Assembly: GCA_038144835.1 (NCBI GenBank)
Contig: JAYQON010000018.1
Coordinates: 1 to 33,151 of the forward strand
Length of the DNA stretch: 33,151 bases
Direction of reading: 5' to 3'
From: JALHOQ01 sp038144835
Lineage (GTDB): Bacteria; Bdellovibrionota; Bdellovibrionia; Bdellovibrionales; UBA1609
The notes beneath the pieces were generated by a model. It was not told the DNA's origin. It made no database searches and saw only the letters and a list, made by a program, of their open reading frames with translations. Shown piece after piece: positions 13,135-21,584 of this stretch (position 1 is the stretch's first letter; each line of letters begins with the position of its first letter). The position numbers and the translations under genes were made by a program.

Positions 13135-14823
13135 ATGATTACACGGAAAGTTGCAGTCCAATTGGGTGTAATCCTTGGAACTTTGGGTATCACTCTGGGG
13201 GTGCAGGCTCAGACGACGAAACGCTACGTGGTCAGCTTCAAGAACCCAAACACCTTTCGCGCAGTGGCTCAGCGAATGAATAGCACATTGTTGACGGCTC
13301 CACGATTGGCGACATCGGCAAAGTTGTTCAATACGGAGGCTTCTGTGACCCAGGCTTTGGAGCACATTCAAATGCTGGTTGTGGAAACACAAGATGAACG
13401 GGCGGTCGAGTCTTTGCGTCAGCATCCGGCGGTCGCATTAGTTGAAAAGGAGTTTTTTCATCCTGCACCACAACCTTTGAGCACGCATTCTAAGACGCAA
13501 AACTTGGAACAGGTGGGTGATCATTTGGACACAATGACAAAGATGCCCACGCGCATGGATATGCCTTGGGGTATTTCTGCGGTCAAAGCTCCCCAGGCTT
13601 GGAGTAAATCCAAAGGAGTTTCTGCGCGAGTCATGGTCCTCGATACTGGGTTGGATAAAGATCACGAAGTTCTTTCGACTCGTTTTGAGCAGGGACGAGA
13701 TTTTACCGGCAGTGGAAGCATTGATGATTCTATCGGACACGGCACTCATGTTTCAGGCACAATTGCTGCCGCCGGTTTGCACGGGGGCTTGGTGGGAGTG
13801 GCTCCTCAGGCCGCCATTTTAGCGGGTAAGGTTTGCTCGGATTTCGGCTGTAGTTCAATTGCAATCATGAATGGAGTCAACTGGGCCATCGAGCAGAAAG
13901 TCGACGTGGTTAATATGTCTTTAGGCGGAGCTTTTATTAGCGAAGCTGAGGCGCAAGCCTATCAGCGCGCTGAGGACGCCGGCGTTTTCATAGCTGCGGC
14001 TAGCGGAAACAGCGGTACGCCAAGGGTTTCATTTCCGGCAGCAGTTGAGACCATCACTGCGGTGGGAGCCGTAGCGGCAGATTTAAAGAAAGCCGATTTT
14101 TCCCAGTGGGGACCTGAATTAGACGTTGTTGCTCCTGGGGTCGATACAGTCTCTTCGGTCCCACGCGGGACGGGCAGAGGGGCCAGTGTTCGGCTGGAGA
14201 TGAATGGTGGCGGACTCAACGAAATTCGCTGTATGCCCTTTGTGGGTTCACCCCTTCGTAGTGCATTGGAAAACAACTTAGTATTTGCTGGCTTGGGTAA
14301 GGCCGAGGATTTCGCGGTGATCGATGTGCGCGGTAAGTTTGCCTTGATTTCTCGTGGTGAAATTCCTTTTAAAGAGAAAGTCAGTAATGCCATTGCTCGC
14401 GGTGCCACGGGTGTAATTATCTTCAATAATGCGCCTGGTCTAATGCAGGGAACGCTGACTGAGGATGGCTCCGAAGTCTCTATCCCCGCGGCGATGATTG
14501 AACAGTCGGTAGGAGAAGCCGCAAAAGCTGCTCTGTCCCAGGGGCAGGAAGTTAGGGCTTCGATTGCGGTGATTGCGACCGATTATGCTTCATTCCAAGG
14601 AACATCAATGGCTACGCCCCATGTTGCCGGTGTGGCGGCTCTGGTTCGTGCGGCCAACAAAAACTTGACCCCCGCCCAGGTGCGAGAGGTGCTGAAAGCG
14701 ACCTCCACGCCCTTAGGGCCAAACAATGGTAATGAGTATGGCTCTGGATTAGTCAATGCCGAGGCTGCCGTAGAGCGCGCGCGTGCCATGTTAACGGGTG
14801 ATTTGCTGCACGTAGCGAACTGA
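13135..14823 (+). CDS. Secreted subtilisin-like serine protease with PA domain
   Basis: A 562-residue S8 protease. It opens with a signal peptide (to about residue 26, VQAQ), an I9-type propeptide (about 28-110, with YVVSFKN and VEKEFF), then the catalytic domain: Asp170 (VLDTGLD), His202 (GHGTHVSGT), and Ser491 (GTSMATPHVAG). A PA (protease-associated) domain of about 120 residues is inserted between His and Ser, including GKFALISRGEIPF. Expected to be secreted and autoprocessed. The chosen ATG (13135) has GGGGAGAA about 10 bases upstream; the frame also has an ATG at 13096 with AAGGAGG only 2 bases before it, which is too close. A T-rich terminator follows the stop. Confidence 0.92.
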   Translation: MITRKVAVQLGVILGTLGITLGVQAQTTKRYVVSFKNPNTFRAVAQRMNSTLLTAPRLATSAKLFNTEASVTQALEHIQMLVVETQDERAVESLRQHPAVALVEKEFFHPAPQPLSTHSKTQNLEQVGDHLDTMTKMPTRMDMPWGISAVKAPQAWSKSKGVSARVMVLDTGLDKDHEVLSTRFEQGRDFTGSGSIDDSIGHGTHVSGTIAAAGLHGGLVGVAPQAAILAGKVCSDFGCSSIAIMNGVNWAIEQKVDVVNMSLGGAFISEAEAQAYQRAEDAGVFIAAASGNSGTPRVSFPAAVETITAVGAVAADLKKADFSQWGPELDVVAPGVDTVSSVPRGTGRGASVRLEMNGGGLNEIRCMPFVGSPLRSALENNLVFAGLGKAEDFAVIDVRGKFALISRGEIPFKEKVSNAIARGATGVIIFNNAPGLMQGTLTEDGSEVSIPAAMIEQSVGEAAKAALSQGQEVRASIAVIATDYASFQGTSMATPHVAGVAALVRAANKNLTPAQVREVLKATSTPLGPNNGNEYGSGLVNAEAAVERARAMLTGDLLHVAN

Positions 14824-14856
14824 AGCGAGAAAAGTATTTTTGATAAAAATAAAAAG

Positions 14857-14879
14857 AGGGCTTAACCAGCCCTTTTTTT
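14857..14879 (+). terminator. Intrinsic terminator after the subtilase gene
   Basis: AGGGCT (14857-14862) pairs with AGCCCT (14868-14873) around a 5-base loop and runs straight into a T7 tract (14873-14879). It lies only 17 bases before the start codon of the next gene. Confidence 0.85.
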
Positions 14880-14896
14880 ATTTTTATTCTGGCGAA

Positions 14897-15655
14897 ATGC
14901 GACTGAGAGTTTTGACTTATAATATGCATAAGGGCTTTTGTTTCTATACGCGGCAGTATGTTCTACACGAGTTGCGAGAGGCCATACGCGCTGTGGATGC
15001 CGATCTTGTTTTTCTCCAGGAAGTCATGGGTGTGCACCCAGTAAAGATGAGCGAAAATGAATTGGGATCGCAATTTGAATATCTGGCGGATCAAATTTGG
15101 TCACATTACGCTTACGGTAAAAATGCTGTTTATTCCAGTGGACATCACGGAAACTGTATACTCAGTAAGTATCCCTTTGCAGCGTTTGAAAACATTAATG
15201 TTTCAACTAACGCATTGGAAAAGCGCGGTTTACTGCATGCTCAAATAGAGGTCAAAGATGAGGTTTTGCATCTGCTTTGCTTGCATTTAGATCTTTTAGA
15301 GCGTGGTCGGCGCGAGCAACTTAAGAGTTTGATTCAACGCGTTCGCTTAAGTGTGCCCAGTCAAGCTCCTCTGATTGTCGCTGGCGACTTCAATGATTGG
15401 ATGCAGCGAGTGACGGACCCCTTGTCAGAGCAGCTGAATCTTGTAGAAAGTGGGGTGAGTTTTATGGGTGAGCATGCGCGGACATTCCCTTCATGGCGGC
15501 CATTTTTGGCATTAGATCGTATCTACACGCGCCGTTTTGTGGTGCGAGAGTTTCGAGTGCTCAATGGTCTACCTTGGAAAAAGATGAGTGATCATGCTGC
15601 TGTTTTGGCGGAGCTAGAGTTTATTAATGTCGACGACGACAGACTCGTAGATTAA
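14897..15655 (+). CDS. Endonuclease/exonuclease/phosphatase-family protein
   Basis: The start at ATG 14897 gives a 252-residue protein; the open frame goes back to 14840 but that part covers the terminator of the subtilase gene. The EEP metal-dependent hydrolase motifs are present in order: TYNMHKG (7-13), FLQEVMG with the metal Glu, GNCILSKYPF, CLHLDLLERGRREQ, VAGDFNDW (Asp-Phe-Asn), ALDRIYTRRF and the closing SDHAAVLAELEF (catalytic Asp-His). Members act on nucleic acids, phosphoinositides or lipids; the substrate here is unknown and there is no signal peptide. The last 32 bases overlap the convergent MerC-like gene. Ribosome-binding site is weak (GGCG). Confidence 0.88.
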   Translation: MRLRVLTYNMHKGFCFYTRQYVLHELREAIRAVDADLVFLQEVMGVHPVKMSENELGSQFEYLADQIWSHYAYGKNAVYSSGHHGNCILSKYPFAAFENINVSTNALEKRGLLHAQIEVKDEVLHLLCLHLDLLERGRREQLKSLIQRVRLSVPSQAPLIVAGDFNDWMQRVTDPLSEQLNLVESGVSFMGEHARTFPSWRPFLALDRIYTRRFVVREFRVLNGLPWKKMSDHAAVLAELEFINVDDDRLVD

Positions 15656-15989
15656 GCCAGTGGGCCGATGCCAGTAAGCTGCCAGCAATAATCATGAATA
15701 TGAACTCTACATTAAAATTTTTAGAGCCCAGCACAAGAGCTAAGATCATAGATAGTACTCCGGCTATACCCAGCCAAATCACAGTGGGGTTACGGTGGAG
15801 TCGATATCCATTCCAGAGAGCCCAAACTGCCACGGGTACCACGATCAAAATCATGGAGCCATGAAACCACTCGTGCGAAGCCAATTCGCCCGCAACAGGT
15901 ATACTAATCACCAAAATGGGAGTTAGTATGCAATGGAGGATGCAAATCAGAGAGGCTGAAATGCCGAGGCGGTCCCAGAACTCATTCAT
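15624..15989 (-). CDS. MerC-like membrane protein
   Basis: The ATG at 15989 gives 121 residues; the frame continues to a TTG at 16025 but has no ribosome-binding site there. Four hydrophobic segments are visible. The N-terminal segment has DRLGISASLICILHCILTP, with the CxxHC cysteines (16 and 20) and the ASHEWFHG loop characteristic of the MerC family. MerC proteins carry Hg2+ across the inner membrane in mer operons, but lone MerC-domain proteins are widespread and their substrate is unknown. No merR, merA or other mer gene is near, so a mercury role should not be assumed. Overlaps the end of the EEP gene by 32 bases. Confidence 0.75.
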   Translation of the reverse strand: MNEFWDRLGISASLICILHCILTPILVISIPVAGELASHEWFHGSMILIVVPVAVWALWNGYRLHRNPTVIWLGIAGVLSMILALVLGSKNFNVEFIFMIIAGSLLASAHWLNLRVCRRRH

Positions 15990-16077
15990 GCAATAGAGCA
16001 CTTTATTTTTCAGCCAGCCTGTCAATATTAAGCGAAGCCTAATCCCCAGCTGGCCACTCAGGGACTAGATCTGGAAC

Positions 16078-16260
16078 TTATTTAATTTCTTTGTGTAATG
16101 TGTGCCGGCGCAAATTCGGATTGTATTTCATCTTTTCTAAGCGCTCAGGCGTGGTCTGGAAGTTCTTTTTCGAAGTGTAGCGAGAAGGAGGCTTTCCTTC
16201 TTTGCGTGCTTCGGTGCATTCCAAAGTGATGATGCGTACTTTACCTTTTTTCTTAGCCAT
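16078..16260 (-). CDS. rpmG: 50S ribosomal protein L33
   Basis: The 60-residue protein is a clear bL33: MAKKKGKVRIITLECTEA, SRYTSKKN and a KYNPNLRRHTLHKE tail. It has only one cysteine, so it is the zinc-free (C-) form; the C+ form has four. It is slightly longer than most. The start at 16260 has CGGAGAG upstream, and a good promoter sits at 16285-16313. In many bacteria rpmG is next to secE or rpmB; here it stands alone, between a MerC-like gene and a structured spacer. Confidence 0.95.
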   Translation of the reverse strand: MAKKKGKVRIITLECTEARKEGKPPSRYTSKKNFQTTPERLEKMKYNPNLRRHTLHKEIK

Positions 16261-16284
16261 AAAATTGCTCTCCGAGAATCAGGT

Positions 16285-16313
16285 CTTATAGCGAACTCAG
16301 GACGTTAAGCCAA
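16285..16313 (-). promoter_or_regulatory. Predicted rpmG promoter
   Basis: On the minus strand TTGGCT (16308-16313) and TATAAG (16285-16290) are exactly 17 bases apart, about 25 bases upstream of the rpmG start. Confidence 0.6.
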
Positions 16314-16319
16314 TAAAAA

Positions 16320-16559
16320 TACTTCAGGGATCTCGATTGGTGAAAAAGCGTGGAACAGGAATACGCACCGAGGGTTCCACCCGAACACGTGATATCCATG
16401 CCCAAGTCCTTGAAAGAACATAGGAATTTTTGACCCAGGGGGCTACTGCTGTGTATGAGCATAGGTCTTTGATGAGCCACCGGGCGGGCGTCTCCCGTAG
16501 CGAGGGAGATGAATGTCGGGCGGTTTTTACATTATGAGTAGGTTTTTTAGATTTATGAT
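16320..16559. ncRNA. Structured intergenic region, candidate RNA (orientation unclear)
   Basis: The 299-bp gap between rpmG and the TlpA gene has two striking perfect stems. GTGGAAC (16350-16356) pairs with GTTCCAC (16374-16380). TCTCCC (16491-16496) pairs with GGGAGA (16504-16509) around GTAGCGA. A GC-rich CGGGCGG repeat surrounds the second stem. Two overlapping open frames (16286-16480, 16324-16563) read as non-protein-like sequence. It could be a small RNA, an unrecognised leader, or ordinary spacer with chance stems. It does not match tmRNA, RNase P RNA or SRP RNA in any feature I can check, and 6S RNA cannot be confirmed. Confidence 0.35.
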
Positions 16560-17072
16560 TCATGTTCCCCTCAAGTGAGGCTTGATTTTTGCCTCAAATT
16601 CCTCGAGCGAGGTATCGCCTTCCCATGCGTCGACGATGTCGCCCTTAGGTCCAAATAAAACCGTGGCAGGGATTGCTCCTGACCATTTCGGAAAAATCTC
16701 AGTCACGAACTTAAGAGGCTGAGCCCCTTTGAAGAAGGTCGGAAAGTCGACATTGTTATCTTTTAAAAATTTTTCAGCTGCCGGTAAATCAGAGTAGTCG
16801 TCCATAGATATGAAGACCACCTTTAAGCCCTGATTTGAATAGTTCTGCTTCAGACTGAGAAGGTGTGGAAATTCAATTTTACACGGCTCACACCAAGAGG
16901 CCCAAAAATTGACCACAACCAAGGGGGCTTTGAGCTCACGAATATGAGCTAAAATCTGAGTTGATGATTCTTCGCGCAAAAGACCTTGGACTGGATTGTG
17001 GAAAGTCTTCCAGGTGATTCCCGCAAAAGCAGCAAGAATGAGCAGGGCAAACGAGAGAAGTTGTGATTTCAT
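16560..17072 (-). CDS. TlpA-type thioredoxin-fold protein (periplasmic)
   Basis: The start chosen is ATG 17072, which puts a signal-anchor helix (KSQLLSFALLILAAFAG) at the N-terminus; the open frame goes on to 17306 but the extra part is basic, low-quality and overlaps the divergent cyclase region. The 170-residue protein has the TlpA/ResA fold: VVNFWASWCEPCKIEFP with the CxxC redox pair, then VVFISMDD and IPATVLFGPKGD (cis-Pro region). TlpA-type proteins reduce or isomerise disulfides and often serve cytochrome c biogenesis. No cytochrome c genes are nearby, so the client is unknown. It is divergent from the adenylate cyclase gene. Confidence 0.85.
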   Translation of the reverse strand: MKSQLLSFALLILAAFAGITWKTFHNPVQGLLREESSTQILAHIRELKAPLVVVNFWASWCEPCKIEFPHLLSLKQNYSNQGLKVVFISMDDYSDLPAAEKFLKDNNVDFPTFFKGAQPLKFVTEIFPKWSGAIPATVLFGPKGDIVDAWEGDTSLEEFEAKIKPHLRGT

Positions 17073-17172
17073 TTCTCGACCATTGTCGCGTGCATTCATG
17101 GGGTCGTCAATCCTTGGTCGAATTGTCACGTTGGCACTGTCAAAAATCCCTGATTTTTCCGATGAGATCAGC

Positions 17173-19014
17173 ATGTTTTTAGGCTTGCGAATTCCAATTG
17201 CGTTTAAGTTGATTGCCTTCACCGTTGCGCTTTTGGTTATTTCTTCAGTAGCGGTCACGTTGGTGAGCGCGCGGAATTTCGAACGGAGCTCGATTGAGCG
17301 AATCAAAGAGTCTAATCGCGATGAGTCTCGTGCTCGTGCATCTGAAATTGAAAATCTTCTGATTAGCTACATTGACCGAGCTAAAATTGTTGCTTCGCTT
17401 TTGCTCAATGATGCGACATCGTCAATTGAAAAAGACAGTTCGATGGAGCTTACATTTTACCGTGACAGAGAGTTTGTTGCCGTTGAAGTTTTGTCACGCA
17501 CTGGTGCAGAACGCTCCATGCGAGTTGTGAATGAGAAATATCTTCAGCAGTACAAGTTGGATGCAGGTTTTATCGATGTTTTGCGAGAGGCTCAGAAAAA
17601 TAGAAAGATTGTCAATCTGAGTGCCTTATTTTCAGGTAAAGAGGGTTATCTTGAAGTGCGCAACTCCACGATTTCCGGCGGAGCCCCGCTGCTAACCATA
17701 GGTTTTCCTCTTGCTAAGGATGATTCTGGTATAGTTACGCACATCGTATTGGCAGAAATTCGTTTGGATCGGTTACTCAAAACGTTTCGTGGGGGAACTT
17801 CTCGGGCCACTCTTTATGTTGTGGACAGTCAGGGACGCCTTCTCGCTCACCCTGAAGATCGAAGAGTTTTGAATGGTGAAATGCTCAATCAGCGCCCCGT
17901 CGTAGATGAAGCGATGAACCAGGTATTGAAATCGGGAGAGCGTGAATTTTACGACGAGCATCGCTCCGAATGGATTGCCGCGTACACAAAAACTTCGTTG
18001 GGTGTTATTGCCGTGGCGGAAGTGAAGAAGGATTTGGTTTTAGAAGACGCACGTTTAATTAAATTTGAAGCCTTTCATGTTGCGGGTCAGATCTTATCTG
18101 TTTCGCTTTTTCTCATGTTTATATTTTCGATCACTCTCACTTCACCCATCGAGACCCTTGCCGATCTTACGCATCAGGTGGCCAAAGGCAATTTTGGGGT
18201 CAAAGCCAAGATTCGCTCAAAAGATGAAGTTGGCCAACTGGGGCAAGCTTTCAATCACATGATCCAAGGGTTAGTGGAGCGCGATAAAGTCAAAAATATG
18301 TTCAGCAAATTTCACGGATCGTCGGTTGCCGAGGATTTATTGAAGGGAGATCTTCAGCTTGGTGGAAGTAAAAAGATGGTCACCGTGTTTTTTTCAGATA
18401 TTCGTGATTTCGCCAAATTTTCAGAAGGTCACACGCCTGAAGAAGTTGTGGAAATGCTGAATGAATATTTTCAGATCATGGTTAAGATCATTAATTCCAA
18501 TGGTGGTGTAGTAGATAAATTTATTGGCGACGCCATTATGGCGGTTTGGGGAGCTCCACATTCTACCCACAAAGACTCGCAAAATGCGGTCAAGGCTTGT
18601 ATTGAGATGCGCATCGCCCTAGAGAAACTGAACGATATGCGCGCGAGCCGCAATCAGGTGCCAATAAAAATTGGTATGGGGCTACATCGAGGGGAAGCGA
18701 TTTCAGGTACAATTGGCTCAGAAGAGCGCATGGAATATACAGTGATTGGAGATACCGTTAACCAAGCTTCGAGGATCGAAGCTTCCACTAAGGCTTTTGG
18801 TACGGATCTTCTGTTGAGTGAACAGTTAGCCGAAGAAGTAAAGGGTGATTTCATGATTGAACTCAGTGGCTCTGTGGAGGTTAAGGGCAAAGCTGAGTCA
18901 CTAAAGCTTTTCAGAGTGCGAGGCTATTTTGATCCCCAAAAAAATCCGGTGATTGTACGTACGCCCTATAGTGACTATGAAGCCGGAGATGCCGATAAAG
19001 TCAAAATTGCGTGA
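17173..19014 (+). CDS. HAMP-domain class III adenylate cyclase (membrane-bound)
   Basis: A start at ATG 17173 (weak ribosome-binding site, GAG) gives 613 residues; the longer frame to 16996 lies over the divergent TlpA gene. Layout: transmembrane helix 9-31, periplasmic sensor domain of about 260 residues (Cache-like), second transmembrane helix about 300-322, HAMP (to about 375), then the class III cyclase domain (from about 402). The catalytic core has FFSDIRDF (two metal Asp), GGVVDKFIGD, MEYTVIGDTVNQASRIE (Asp for purine choice, Asn and Arg for catalysis). The Lys/Asp pair favours ATP, so cAMP is the likely product. The signal sensed outside the cytoplasm is unknown. It faces a FecR-domain gene across a structured spacer. 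Confidence 0.9.
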   Translation: MFLGLRIPIAFKLIAFTVALLVISSVAVTLVSARNFERSSIERIKESNRDESRARASEIENLLISYIDRAKIVASLLLNDATSSIEKDSSMELTFYRDREFVAVEVLSRTGAERSMRVVNEKYLQQYKLDAGFIDVLREAQKNRKIVNLSALFSGKEGYLEVRNSTISGGAPLLTIGFPLAKDDSGIVTHIVLAEIRLDRLLKTFRGGTSRATLYVVDSQGRLLAHPEDRRVLNGEMLNQRPVVDEAMNQVLKSGEREFYDEHRSEWIAAYTKTSLGVIAVAEVKKDLVLEDARLIKFEAFHVAGQILSVSLFLMFIFSITLTSPIETLADLTHQVAKGNFGVKAKIRSKDEVGQLGQAFNHMIQGLVERDKVKNMFSKFHGSSVAEDLLKGDLQLGGSKKMVTVFFSDIRDFAKFSEGHTPEEVVEMLNEYFQIMVKIINSNGGVVDKFIGDAIMAVWGAPHSTHKDSQNAVKACIEMRIALEKLNDMRASRNQVPIKIGMGLHRGEAISGTIGSEERMEYTVIGDTVNQASRIEASTKAFGTDLLLSEQLAEEVKGDFMIELSGSVEVKGKAESLKLFRVRGYFDPQKNPVIVRTPYSDYEAGDADKVKIA

Positions 19015-19030
19015 GAGTGAGCAACTGGTC

Positions 19031-19215
19031 CACCTGCCTGGTGTTGGCGGTCCCCCATATATGTCCGGTAGCCCGGACACACCAAAGGTGAGGAATCTCT
19101 TTAGGAGAGACTTTATTCTGAAAATCTATGTCCGTGGATGCCGCGTTTTAAAATGTTGATCCACTTGGAATTGGAGGTCCGGTGATTGCGACCATCGCCG
19201 ACGATTTCCGGACGA
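19031..19215. ncRNA. Candidate structured RNA in the cyclase/FecR convergent spacer
   Basis: Within the 324-bp gene-free gap 19015-19338 several perfect stems follow one another. TGGTG/CACCA (19039-19043 with 19080-19084) encloses TGTCCGG/CCGGACA (19062-19068 with 19073-19079, TAGC loop). TCTCT/AGAGA (19096-19100 with 19106-19110) follows. Next, TCC-GTGGAT pairs with ATCCAC-GGA (19131-19139 with 19159-19169, one two-base bulge). Last, GTCCGG/CCGGAC (19177-19182 with 19208-19213) closes a short inner helix. Every stem except the bulge is exact. It does not read as tRNA, tmRNA, RNase P RNA or SRP RNA, and no T-run marks the end. Function, strand and ends are unknown. The rest of the gap (19216-19338) holds an AAGCG/CGCTT hairpin at 19279-19294. 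Confidence 0.45.
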
Positions 19216-19338
19216 CTAGGGCTTAAGGGTGAACATCTCCAGTAATGAGGTAGAGTGCTTTTAAAAAAAGTAATCGCCAAGCGGGTTTACGCTTTAGGGA
19301 TAGAGCAACGAGCACCAGGGAAGTGAGCCAGTTTTAAA

Positions 19339-21474
19339 TCACTTCACCTTCAAAGTCTTAATTCTTGGCGCCCGAATGTCGCTTGGTTTTGGCACGTTGA
19401 GTTTTTTAGATGGTCCTTCAGGTCCAATGCGGCTGAACGAATCTATAGATTGGATTCGAATGTGGTATTGCCCCGGTTTCAAATTAGTGACTGAAGCCGT
19501 CGTCCTTTGCACTTTTTTTTGTTGCAAGATTTGCCCTTGAGAATTTTGCAAAATCAGATGGTAGTTTTTGGCCCCTTCCACAGGATCCCAGTCAAACGAG
19601 ATATTGCCTTTGGCATCAGTTTGCAGAACCTCGGGAGTGTCCGATTTCCAACGAGGCGGAGCAAGAAGTGGCATTCGCTTTACAATAAACGTTTTGGGAT
19701 CGCTTTTTGCCACTGTGTGCCCTTGCGAATTGAGGGCCTCGACCACAGCTTGATATTGTCCCTCCCGTGGTATGACTGTTGCGAATTGCGTCTGCGAGGT
19801 TGTTTTCCAAGGCACGTCTTCAATCGCAGAGCCATCTTCGACGACTCGAAAGCGATATTTTGTTGGCTGCTCGCTTTCCAAGGCTTTCCATTGGGCCTCC
19901 AGAGTTGGTGTTGGAGAGGTGTATGTATATTCAGGATTTTTTGTTAACCATTCTAATTTAGATATTTCGTCGATCGAAAATCGCCATTTTTCTGAGAGCT
20001 GCGTTTGACCAGTTCGACGATCCACGGTCGTCACGACCCACTGATAATCGCCGGGTCGCAAAGTGGTCATTTTCAGAATTGGAGCGTCGAGATCTTTTTC
20101 AAGAATCGTTTGCGTACCACTCTCAGTCAAGCTTGAGACATTGACTTTGAAGCGGCTGGATTCCAAGTCGCCTTGCCATTTTAGTGTCACGCCTCCGCGT
20201 TGAGCGTCGAAATAGGCAATTCGCATATGATCTGTGGGTGAAAGAAGTTGTGCGGGCTTAATTTCCCATTGCGAGGTGAGTCTAAAGTTAGCGATCGGGC
20301 TAGAAAGAATTTCCAACTTTCCATTTGCAAGCTTGAGAAACCCATTGACTCGCCAATAGTACGTTCCGTCCTCGAGTTTACTTGTATATCTATGGGTTTG
20401 ATTATCGACCTCGGTGTTGATGATGAGACTCTTGAGTTGTGAGTCCTTTGAAACTTCAAGGGTTTGCTTGGCAAAGGCATTACGATTGAGCCACGAAAAA
20501 TTTATTTCCTGATTGCCTTTTTCACGCAAAATTGTTTGGGCTGTGGCGGGCTCAATGAGAGCAGGCGAAGCCTTCGGTTCAATGGAAAATGGGGTAATCA
20601 TCGAAATCAGTTGAGGTTGAGCTCGATGCCTAGATTGAGCGACGAGTTTTAAAAACCATTTTCCGGGCTTTTGATGAAAGCTCAGTGAGCCATCCGCACC
20701 ATTGACGCTGGCGGACTCAAGCCGATTCAGGGAGGAGCGGGTTGCTCCTATCTCCGCGTGGACCTGGTAGTCAGGCGGCAATCTGTGCCAGCGAACCTCA
20801 AATTTCTCCTCTTTGCTGTAATTAATAAGCACTGCTTCTCCCGCGCTCGGCGATAGCAGTTGAATTCTGTCGGTCATTAAATTTAAACCGTGTTTGTTGA
20901 TAGTGGCGGCTTTGTCTTTTGTTAAGGAAATTTTTTTTCCGGCTTTTTGCAGCTCCGCTTTGCCTCTGAAGACTTCAAGACTTACATCGTCTCCTTTGCG
21001 CGAGAGGCTGAGCTCTGCAGCTTGTAATGAAATCTCGCTGCAATCCGCTTTATTTTCTGTGCAACTTTTTACTTTGACTCCCATCTCACCATTTTGTCCC
21101 TTTTGTACAAAAAGATTCCCTTCTAAGAAATCAAGGCTCAGTCCTTCTTCATTTTTTTCCAAGATCACCAGGGAGTTGGGTTCGAGTCGTATTGTTGCAT
21201 TGCTCGATTCAAGAAAAATCTCTGCTTCAGAATTTGCCAAGGTACGGATTTGTTCGCCAGCAAACAGCTCGTCGTTGCCGCTTAAGCCCTCCCAAATGAA
21301 ATCACGCACGGACTTGCGTTGGACTTCATTGTGAGCTTCAGTGAGGCGGCCAACTTTAGAACGAGTTGCACTGTGGGATTTTTCGCGAGTGGATGCGTAC
21401 CACAGATGGGTTCCCGTAAAGCACGCTACGGATACAAGTAGGGCAAAAATCATGCGCCAGAAGTTGCGTTTCAT
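19339..21474 (-). CDS. FecR-domain protein with fibronectin-III-like repeats
   Basis: The start chosen is ATG 21474, six bases after a GGAGG site; the frame extends to 21555 without one. The 711-residue product has an N-terminal transmembrane or signal-anchor helix (about 5-22), then a FecR domain (about 50-165; LFAGEQIRTLANSEAEIFLE and LEPNSLVILEKN). Several beta-rich repeats follow, each with a W or Y core and a D-G-x-Y-x-W or P-G-x-Y-x-x-x-I ending (for example KLEDGTYYWRVNG, LRPGDYQWVV, LKPGQYHIRIQSID), which resemble fibronectin-III folds. Such proteins are usual in the periplasm of predatory and gliding deltaproteobacteria and probably bind envelope or surface partners. It converges with the cyclase gene; a functional link is possible but unproven. 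Confidence 0.82.
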   Translation of the reverse strand: MKRNFWRMIFALLVSVACFTGTHLWYASTREKSHSATRSKVGRLTEAHNEVQRKSVRDFIWEGLSGNDELFAGEQIRTLANSEAEIFLESSNATIRLEPNSLVILEKNEEGLSLDFLEGNLFVQKGQNGEMGVKVKSCTENKADCSEISLQAAELSLSRKGDDVSLEVFRGKAELQKAGKKISLTKDKAATINKHGLNLMTDRIQLLSPSAGEAVLINYSKEEKFEVRWHRLPPDYQVHAEIGATRSSLNRLESASVNGADGSLSFHQKPGKWFLKLVAQSRHRAQPQLISMITPFSIEPKASPALIEPATAQTILREKGNQEINFSWLNRNAFAKQTLEVSKDSQLKSLIINTEVDNQTHRYTSKLEDGTYYWRVNGFLKLANGKLEILSSPIANFRLTSQWEIKPAQLLSPTDHMRIAYFDAQRGGVTLKWQGDLESSRFKVNVSSLTESGTQTILEKDLDAPILKMTTLRPGDYQWVVTTVDRRTGQTQLSEKWRFSIDEISKLEWLTKNPEYTYTSPTPTLEAQWKALESEQPTKYRFRVVEDGSAIEDVPWKTTSQTQFATVIPREGQYQAVVEALNSQGHTVAKSDPKTFIVKRMPLLAPPRWKSDTPEVLQTDAKGNISFDWDPVEGAKNYHLILQNSQGQILQQKKVQRTTASVTNLKPGQYHIRIQSIDSFSRIGPEGPSKKLNVPKPSDIRAPRIKTLKVK

Positions 21475-21584
21475 CGGGACCTCCGAGAGTTTTTTCGGAT
21501 TAAATAGATGTGTGCGTGAGGGATTGGCGTGGTATTGGCCAAAAGACCTTCTCAATCAGTAGCCACCAATGCTAGACAAAGATC

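Noticed and set aside
15624..15989. Mercury-resistance island around the MerC-like gene
   Set aside because: No merR, merT, merP or merA near; a MerC-domain protein alone does not indicate mercury resistance.
16286..16563. Two overlapping minus-strand frames (64 and 79 codons), one starting with an ATGA overlap with the TlpA gene stop
   Set aside because: Composition is not protein-like and the region is dominated by stems, so a non-coding role is more likely. The ATGA overlap alone is not enough.
19015..19338. 6S, tmRNA, RNase P, SRP or c-di-GMP riboswitch identity for the structured spacer
   Set aside because: None of the conserved core motifs of these RNAs (such as the GAGGAAAGTCCGGGC core or the SRP GGAAG tip) is present; left as an unclassified candidate.
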